Source: Antedon bifida (Eukaryota > Echinodermata > Crinoidea > Comatulida > Antedonidae). Taken from it: 64,000 nucleotides of DNA. The position numbers were made by a program, and so were the translations under genes. This document shows positions 40,601-49,600 of the stretch, piece by piece. Position 1 is the first letter of the stretch, and the number at the start of each line of letters is the position of its first letter. The DNA lies in NCBI GenBank assembly GCA_963402885.1, contig OY727095.1, positions 34,477,001 to 34,541,000 on the forward strand, written 5' to 3'. The notes under the pieces are model-generated. The model was not told the DNA's origin and ran no database searches. It saw only the letters and a list, made by a program, of their open reading frames with translations.

Positions 40601-43600
40601 GCATTTTGCGCCCATTTTTGCTGGAATTCTCTAAAAAATGAAAAAACTGCAATTTTTCAATGATCTGTAACTTTTGAACTACTGTACTAATTCATTTAAT
40701 TTTTTTTTGTACTTGTTAGAATGTAGTGTATATTTCATTAATGAATATATTTGATATGTGTAATATGAAAAAAAAATATTTTTTTAATGGTGAAATTTAA
40801 AATTATAAAAAAAAATGAAAAAGTATGTTAAAAACTGTGTGTACTGTTTCCTTTCTTTCACACTAATTTTAGGTAAGTATGATTATTATATTATTTTAAT
40901 ATACTTTATATTCATAATTTCAATCATAAATACTAAATTATATATAACTTTTGAATACGTAAAACAAGATTTTAGGGCTGTATGATTATGACACCAAATC
41001 CAAGCCGGGCTAAGATGCTCTCTTTAATAGGCAAACACACAATGGGTCAAAATAAACTCATTTAAAATAATCAATGTTAATAAAACAATTAATGTTTACA
41101 TGAATAGTATATATAACATTATAAAAATGGTTTTCTTTTCGTATTTCTAACCGTAAGTACGTTATTAAATTGAAATACGGAGCTAAAGTTTAGGCCAAGT
41201 AACGGCTTACTCGCGATCAGCAGTCGCTCCCGTAAAAGTATTTCGGTCGCAGTTAATGACTTTCGGCCGCCGTATACAGAGTCAAATGTAACGTTGATAA
41301 ATTAGCTTAATAAATTTCTTCGGTACATTTAAACCTAACGCATTTGCATTGTATACTTGCATAATAAATCTTCCGCACATTACACCAATTTTAAGTTGTT
41401 AAATTAATGCGTAAAACCAGATATTCTACGACGGAAAGGGACATGTCAATCTCCGACATCGCTGCTGTCACACATCTCGCGTCGAGCTGGCCGAACTCGA
41501 GCGAGGAAAACTAAACAACGTGTTCAAAATATGGAACGTACCATTCGCTGATAGGGTGCAATAATGTATTAAACGGAAAACGTCACAACAAACTAGCGCG
41601 TATTTCACAGTACAATATTTTACTCACTACAATATTCACCGGATTATAATGGTTGAATCTTTAAAATTCTGAACGGGATTTACGCCTCATGCACCATTTT
41701 AAAATGTAGTTCGCACAATTACCATGCACAATACGTTTGTAATCTATGTTTGGAAATCGGCTCGACTGGATTTTAGAACCGTTTTAAAATCGCATTTTCT
41801 CGGCGACTACTTCATTAATTTTAATTGTAAACACACTTATACATAGATTAAAATAAGTACTTTCAAACAATATAAATTTCGTAAGTATTAATTAAGAGTG
41901 AATACGATTTATTTACCATCAAAGTCATACTACTTATTCGAATTTTGTTAATATTTCAAAAGTGATACCCCTCTGTGCGCTTTCATTGGGATACCTACTG
42001 AAAACAAACTCACATCAAAGTCCTCGTCATCTTCGTCATCATCATCATCTTCGTCGCCTGTTGATTTTGCTGATGATGCGCTTTGGTCCAGCTTTGGTTG
42101 CTGAAAAAAAAACTTTCATTTGTTTTGGTTTACAAGATCAAGGAACTTTCATTTAAAGTGGAAATGTCTGCCAAACACGTATTTTAATAGAATAGGCTCA
42201 AAAGATATTATTGAAAACACATCATATATTGATAAGAAAAATGCTATTTTTAAAGCCATACCCGATTTCTATAAATCTATACTATGTATTTTAGTCAAAC
42301 TTTATAGTGGTATGACTAAACGTCAATTATGTTATGATGATATATTGCATCAACAACTCTGGTATAACAAAATGATTTTATACAATGACATGTCATTAGT
42401 TTTTAGAAACTGGATAAGGTCAGGTATGCGAAATATTAAGGATATTGTAATTGAGAATAGGTTCATTAACGCAAATGAATTACTTGATATGCTTAGGTAT
42501 AAATCAAACTGGATTGCTGAATGGCAAATTGTATTAAACGCAATTCCAAAAGAATGGAAAGAGAAAATCTTTTTAAGGGATAAAAACCAAAAGTACTCAA
42601 AAACAACACACGTTTGATGTTTGAATATGAGTAGCAAACAAATATGCTCTTTCTTTATTAAGGAAAAATGTCTAGAACCATCCAAAAGTAAAACAAAATG
42701 GGAAACATATTTTAACATGGAGAACGTTTGGTCTCTAACATGGAAAAGAAAAATTAAAGATATTAAAGATAATAAACTTAAACAGTTGAACATCAAATTA
42801 TTGCATTGTATAACACCCACCAAAAGAAGGCTGTTAAAATGGAAAATAAGCAACACAGATACTTGCCTACAATGCAACATAGTAGAGGATGATGCCCATT
42901 TCTTTTATGAATGCACTGAAGTAAAACCCTTATGGGAATATATTAACGTTTACACCATGCACAAATTTGGGATCGAGGCAAATTATCGAAACATTGTACT
43001 AGGTACAGGAAACAAATATGTAGACCACATGTTCTCTATTGGATGCTTCTGCGTTTACAAGGCACATACTTTGAAAAATGTTTAAACAAATGGACCGGAT
43101 CATTGTCTCGTCTTTTTATGGCGGAAAAAAACAAAAGATCTTACCTTAACCACCTATTATAATTTATATTGATGTGAATCTGATTATTTAAAATATATTA
43201 CATAATAATGTTGTATAATACACATGGGCAGTTTCATTTTATCTTACATGAAATATCAATTTAAAAAAAAATTGTATAAATTAATATTGAAAACAAAAAA
43301 GAAACGTAACGCAACATAAGTAACGCACGAGAAGATAAGCAAACAAATATAACCATGAGACATAAAACTAGACACAGGAGTAAGAAAAGCATTTTTAATA
43401 TTTTTTTTTTTTTTTTTTTTCATATTCGTATTTTAAAATAATGTATATAATCTGTATATAGGGTATAAATGAATTATATGTCAAAAAATACTACCGAAAA
43501 TAACTATATTACATTAGTAAATGTATCTCCTACAGTACATTTATTAGTCAAGTGTTCACAATTTTAGATGTTGAGAATTATAGAACAAAAACAAAAATAC

Positions 43601-46600
43601 TAGAAAATTATGAAAAAAGGTGGATAACAGAAAAGAAATATTAATGTTCTGATTCCAAGAACAGTAACGTTGATAAAATCAACAAAAAAAAGTATATATA
43701 TATATATATATATAAACCAAACAAAAGTAAGAATAACAATGAATAGTTATTATTATTATTAGAAATAATTGTATTAATCTGTTGATGAAATGAATAAATA
43801 GTGGTTAACGCCACAAAAGAGAAAAAAAAAAACTTTCATTTAAACAAAATTGCATGCCACACTATGAAATTGAGTCTAATACCTCTTTCATCAAGCGAAA
43901 CTCAGAAGTTTGAATTGGTGTTGACGCTCTGGTGACGTGAAAACTCTGGAGTTCATAAACTGAGAGCAAACTTACAAACACTGGTGTCTATGTTTTTGTG
44001 TGAAAAATTAAAATAAATTTAACTTTATTGAGTAATAGATCTATAACCAAACAACTAAACAAGATAAGATTACCTTCTTCTTGTTGATGTCTGATGGAGT
44101 ATCAAATGCTCTTTTTCTTTTGTTGCTTTTCTCTTTCAGTTCTTTAACTTCTTCATCCTCTTCTTCCTCATCTGACACTTCATCCTCATCCTCAAAATCA
44201 TCTAGTTTGTCATCTTGCAATTCTGAACAAAAAAAAACATTTTATTCAAAGTGGTTTCATAATTTAGTCTCCCTCAAATTAATTGACTGAGTGAGTCCTA
44301 TACTATAAAATATAACATGAACGAAATAAACTTAATTATGATTACAACTTTAACAACTAGGTATTTAACCTAAAATTATTTAAAATATTTTGGTTTTTAA
44401 TTGAAAAGCAAACTTAAATTTACTTGCATTTACTAGATAACACAGATTAAAACCATATTCTTGTAAACTTAACTTTGAACAAACTTAACTTAAAGCAAAC
44501 TGAACTTAAAGCAAACTTACCTAATGCATGTTGTCCACTCATATACACAGGACCACTACCATTGACTAGGGTAAAGGTAACAGGTGGTTGGAACCCTACA
44601 TCCAATGTGGTCTACAATAAAAGTTTAAAATGATAAATGGACATATTGTTTCCTAAAGCTCTGTCTACACTATCAAATTTATGTGACAACAAAATGTGAT
44701 GTGCCCATATATGGACATGATGATGCCATATCACTACCATTTTTGGGCACATCACACTTTTTGTTGCATAAAGTTTGATAGCTTAAGACATTTTGAGATC
44801 AGGGTTCTGTATAGAATTTTGTTTTTTTTAGAAAAGCATTTTTAAATGTTACTGATGGTAACTGTAAGTAAAAACGATACTATTTTTAAAAAAAATCTGT
44901 ATAAACTTATTTTGAATCTCAAACATAGTGGTCAGTTTACATAATTTTTGTAAACTATGGTGTCAAATATAAGGTTGGAACACTTTTGCCAAGAAAGGCT
45001 TGGGTACAAATAAAGTGATCCCAAAACATGTTTTGTTATTGCACGTTTTATACACCTTGGGTAAATACACAATATTGAAAATATACGTTGTAATGGGATA
45101 TATGAAAAGAATAAAAATTCAAGCAAGAGTATTGCAAATATTTCTGATAATGTTTGCCTAACAAGTATCAAGGATTAGCTATGAAACAGTTCAAATACTT
45201 TGTAAACCAATTTCTACTGTTTATATTTCTTTAAAGACTTTTACAACACACAAAATCCTTATTTCTCTCAGGTGATCTCGCCTCAGGCAAAAGTATCATG
45301 TTGCGATCAGAAATTTCTACCTTTTAAAAAAACTTGTAAATTGTCACGCAAGCCTATAGAGTCTTTGTAGATTATTTTTGAGTGCAATTAATTGGTCGGC
45401 CGTTGACAAAGTAATATAAACAACATCATGATGATGGTATATTTGGGACAATTACGGCAACTCTTTATAGGTCTTATAATTTCTAGTCGCTGAACATGTG
45501 TTAAATTGAGCAGTTTATTTCACTATTAGCCCTAAAGGGAAATATATAGGCACGAGCAATGTTTCACATACCATGCACAATTTTTACAAAAATTGATTTT
45601 AAAACTGTGTTACATTGTGAAAAGCAGTTTAATATGGGTAAATGACCCAAAATTCTTCAAATACCACCCTCCTTTTATAAGTCAACACAACAAAAGACTT
45701 TTTATTTATCCAGACAGAATAAATATGTATATATTTGAACAATTTACAAATAGGAATGTTCTATAGCAAGGGTTAGAAAAGGGGAAAGTTGATTTAATTG
45801 TTTAAAATTCAAAATAACATTTATTGCTTTTCTTTTTAAAGTAAATTTACAACGAATAAATATTAAAAATAAAAAGTAATTTGAAGTTCTTCCGATTTGA
45901 CTATTTTGAGATCCGGTTAATAGACAGTCACAGAAACTGATATCACCATACACCAAAGACCTAGAACTAATGCTTTCTTTCATAGTAAGTTTATTATATT
46001 CCCCAGGGTCTCAATCGAGTCAGATGTCCAGGCCATGTGTGTACTTAATTTAAGACAGTATTTTGTTAAACATAAAAAATGAATGTTGAGATAGGCCTTT
46101 TAACTGTATTTTTAAAAGTATTTTATTGGTTTTCAAGGCAGGATTTTTTTCAGATTACATTATACTCAATCAATTAGATAAAAAGGGTGTCAATATAGAT
46201 ATTTTTCATCAGAGTTTGGTACCTTTATCATGATTGTGTGTTCCCTTTGCAAAAAGATTGATACAGTCGACTCCGCCTAAGTCGAATCTAATGGGACCGG
46301 TATAAAAATTCGACTTACGCGAACTTCGACTTACAGATTCGCAAAAAAAATGCTAGGCCTAGGTTCACTCACTAGCCGCGCTATGGCTAGGCCTGTAGTA
46401 GACCCTGCCCTGTCGCGATCGCGGCCCACGCGATGAGCCTTCTTGAATTGAGTTTGCTTAGCTAGCTAGCTAGGCCTAATAAATGCTAAGCCTCTTTTAT
46501 CGGCAATGATAAACTGTATTTTCTTTTATGGTTTAAGTAGGTATCCCAATGAAAGCGCACAGAGGGGTATCACTTTTGAAATATTAACAAAATTCGAATA

Positions 46601-49600
46601 AGTAGTATGAATTTGATGGTAAATAAATCGTATTCACTCTTAATTAATACTTACAAAATTTATATTGTTTGAAAGTACTTGTTTTAATCTATGTATAAGT
46701 GTGTTTACAATTAAAATTAATGAAGTAGTCGCCCAGAAAATGCGATTTTAAAATGGTTCTAAAATCCCGTCGAGCCGATTTCCGCGCGTTGAAAACCTCA
46801 TCGGAAAATCCCCATCAGTTTTCAAAACACGATCGCACGATTACCATTGAAGCTAGCGGAATAATTTTTGTTGTATGTTATCAGGCTTTAAATGAGCTTT
46901 AATTTGATATGAAAATCGTCTTTTATAAATAGATTTTTAGTAACGAAAATTCAATTTTTGTGACAAAAATCCAATTTTGAATCACCGTTTATGGAAAAAT
47001 ATTATGGATTTTGGTATTAAATTATAGCTAAATCTACATTGAAATCGATAAAACATAGATTACAAACGTATTGTGCATGGTAATTGTGCGAACTACATTT
47101 TAAAATGGTGCATGAGGCGTAAATCCCGTTCAGAATTTTAAAGATTCAACCATTATAATCCGGTGAATATTGTAGTGAGTAAAATATTGTACTGTGAAAT
47201 ATGCGCTAGTTTGTTGTGACGTTTTCCGTTTAATACATTATTGCACCCTATCAGCGAATGGTACGTTCCATATTTTGAACACGTTGTTTAGTTTTCCTCG
47301 CTCGAGTTCGGCCAGCTCGACGCGAGATGTGTGACAGCAGCGATGTCGGAGATTGACATGTCCTTTTCCGTCGTAGAATATCTGGTTTTACGCATTAATT
47401 TAACAACTTAAAATTGGTGTAATGTGCGGAAGATTTATTATGCAAGTATACAATGCAAATGCGTTAGGTTTAAATGTACCGAAGGAATTTATTAAGCTAA
47501 TTTCCCAACCTTACATTTGACTCTGTATACGGCGGCCGAAAGTCATTAACTGCGACCGAAATACTTTTACGGGAGCAACTGCTGATCGCGAGTCAGCCGT
47601 TATTTGGCCTAAACTTTAGCTCCGTATTTCAATTTAATAACGTACTTACGGTTAGAAATACGAAAAGAAAACCATTTTTATAATGTTATATATACTATTC
47701 ATGTAAACAATTAATTGTTTTAATTAACATTGATTATTTTAAATGAGTTTATTTTGACCCATTGTGTGTTTGCCTATTAAAAAGAGAGCATCTTAGCCCG
47801 GCTTGGATTTGGTGTCATAATCATACGGCCCTAAAATTTTGTTTTACGTATTCAAAAGTTATATATAATTTAGTATTTATGATTGAAATTATGAATATAA
47901 AGTATATTAAAATAATATAATAATCATACTTACCTAAAATTAGTGTGAAAGAAAGGAAACAGTACACACAGTTTTTAACATACTTTTTCATTTTTTTTTT
48001 ATAATTTTAAATTTCACCATTAAAAAAATATTTTTTTTTTCATATTACACATATCAAATATATTTATTAATGAAATATACACTACATTCTAACAAGTACA
48101 AAAAAAAATTAAATGAATTAGTACAGTAGTTCAAAAGTTACAGATCATTGAAAAATTGCAGTTTTTTCATTTTTTAGGGAATTCCAGCAAAAATGGGCGC
48201 AAAATGCTTTCGGACCAACTTTGCGGACCAATAATTTTAAAAATAGGTTTCGTTGAGACTCCAAAAAAAATAAAGTTGTACAACTCTGTGATATCTATAG
48301 GTTTAAAAAAAATCAAAACTTTTAACCGATTATTGTAAAAGTTATAACCTTTTAAAAATGCTTCCAATTTTAACTGCAAAAAACACCATTTTTAGGCAAA
48401 AAATCGAGTATTTTTTTACCACTTTAAATAACCATAACTTCAGAACGGGTAATCGGATTTCAATCATTTAAATTGCAAAATGCTAATTACATTAAGTTTT
48501 TTGTGGTTAACTGAAAGAAAAAGTAAAAAAATTAATTTAAATTTTTTCATTGGGATACCTAGTTTAAGCCCGAAACAATACGAAAACGTATAATAAATAC
48601 ATTTCGGTTCTTATTCGAAATCGGTATCCATTGTTTATTGCCATCTGTCTAGCACAAAATGGGTACCCACAAAACGCCGCTCAAGTTCTCAACTCTGAAA
48701 CAACTCATACACTATACACTAGCGCGAGTTGTAGGACGCCACCTATACTATACAACCTGCTTGAGAGAACCGATATGGTCCCACATTATCCCCTCTCTCG
48801 TTTTTTTTTATCGAATTACGTACGTTTCATCGGCTTTTTTAGCGCATTGTTGCCGCGTGATTTGTGACTTCGACTTATACGATATAAATCACTAAATAAT
48901 GTGTGTATTCGGACCGCAAAAAGATGTCGACTTAGACGAATTTCGACTTACAAATAAAAATTACACAGTAATGTATAGGAAAGAATTGGGACTTTCATAA
49001 AAATTCGACTTTCGCGATTTTTCGACTTACGCGAATTCGACTTAGGCAGAGTCGACTGTACTTCTTTTGTAATTTGTTGATTTGAAATCTCTTCTTTTTT
49101 TTATAAAACATAAGTATTTTTCAATAACTAAACACCTGTGGTTTTTTATACGTACACATTCATTAAGTCCAAGTTTAAGTGAAAACAAAGGCTGTTTAAT
49201 GGTTTCCCCATCAATGTCCTCTGATGTAACCTGTACAACACATCTTTCAGTGTCTTTTACCTCTGCACCTAAAACTGCCTGTTATGTTAAAAAAAAAAGA
49301 AAAACATAAGAGTATCGACATTTAAACAAGCAAAGAGATTATTGAGTGGCTATTCTGAATATACTGTACAATACTAAGCATCAAACTATTTACACTAAAC
49401 ATCGTATACGCTATTCTAACCAAACATTTCAATCTTCAACTACAGCCAAAGTATAGTCATGTCCCGGGACCATTCTGTAGTCACCACCAGATTTTCATCA
49501 GTGCTTCTATGAATGGATGACTAGTTGGAAGCAAGAACACTAGTAGACCAAACCCAGTACGCTACTGTTTTGATTTCACAATCTTTCATGAATATAGTTG

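Noticed and set aside
40443..40634. 63-codon ORF similar to 48167-48379
   Set aside because: The similarity is real but arises because both lie in the two copies of the GGTATCCC element. The frames differ at their ends and show no transposase features.
42350..42880. 176-codon minus-strand ORF, the longest in the window
   Set aside because: It is antisense to the LINE reverse transcriptase frames, which carry the recognisable zinc knuckle. The hydrophobic Phe/Leu-rich translation is typical of an antisense shadow.
44081..44290. Ser-rich plus-strand ORF
   Set aside because: It is the antisense of the Asp/Glu-rich nucleophosmin exon 5 (GAD/GAA codons read as TCN/TTC).
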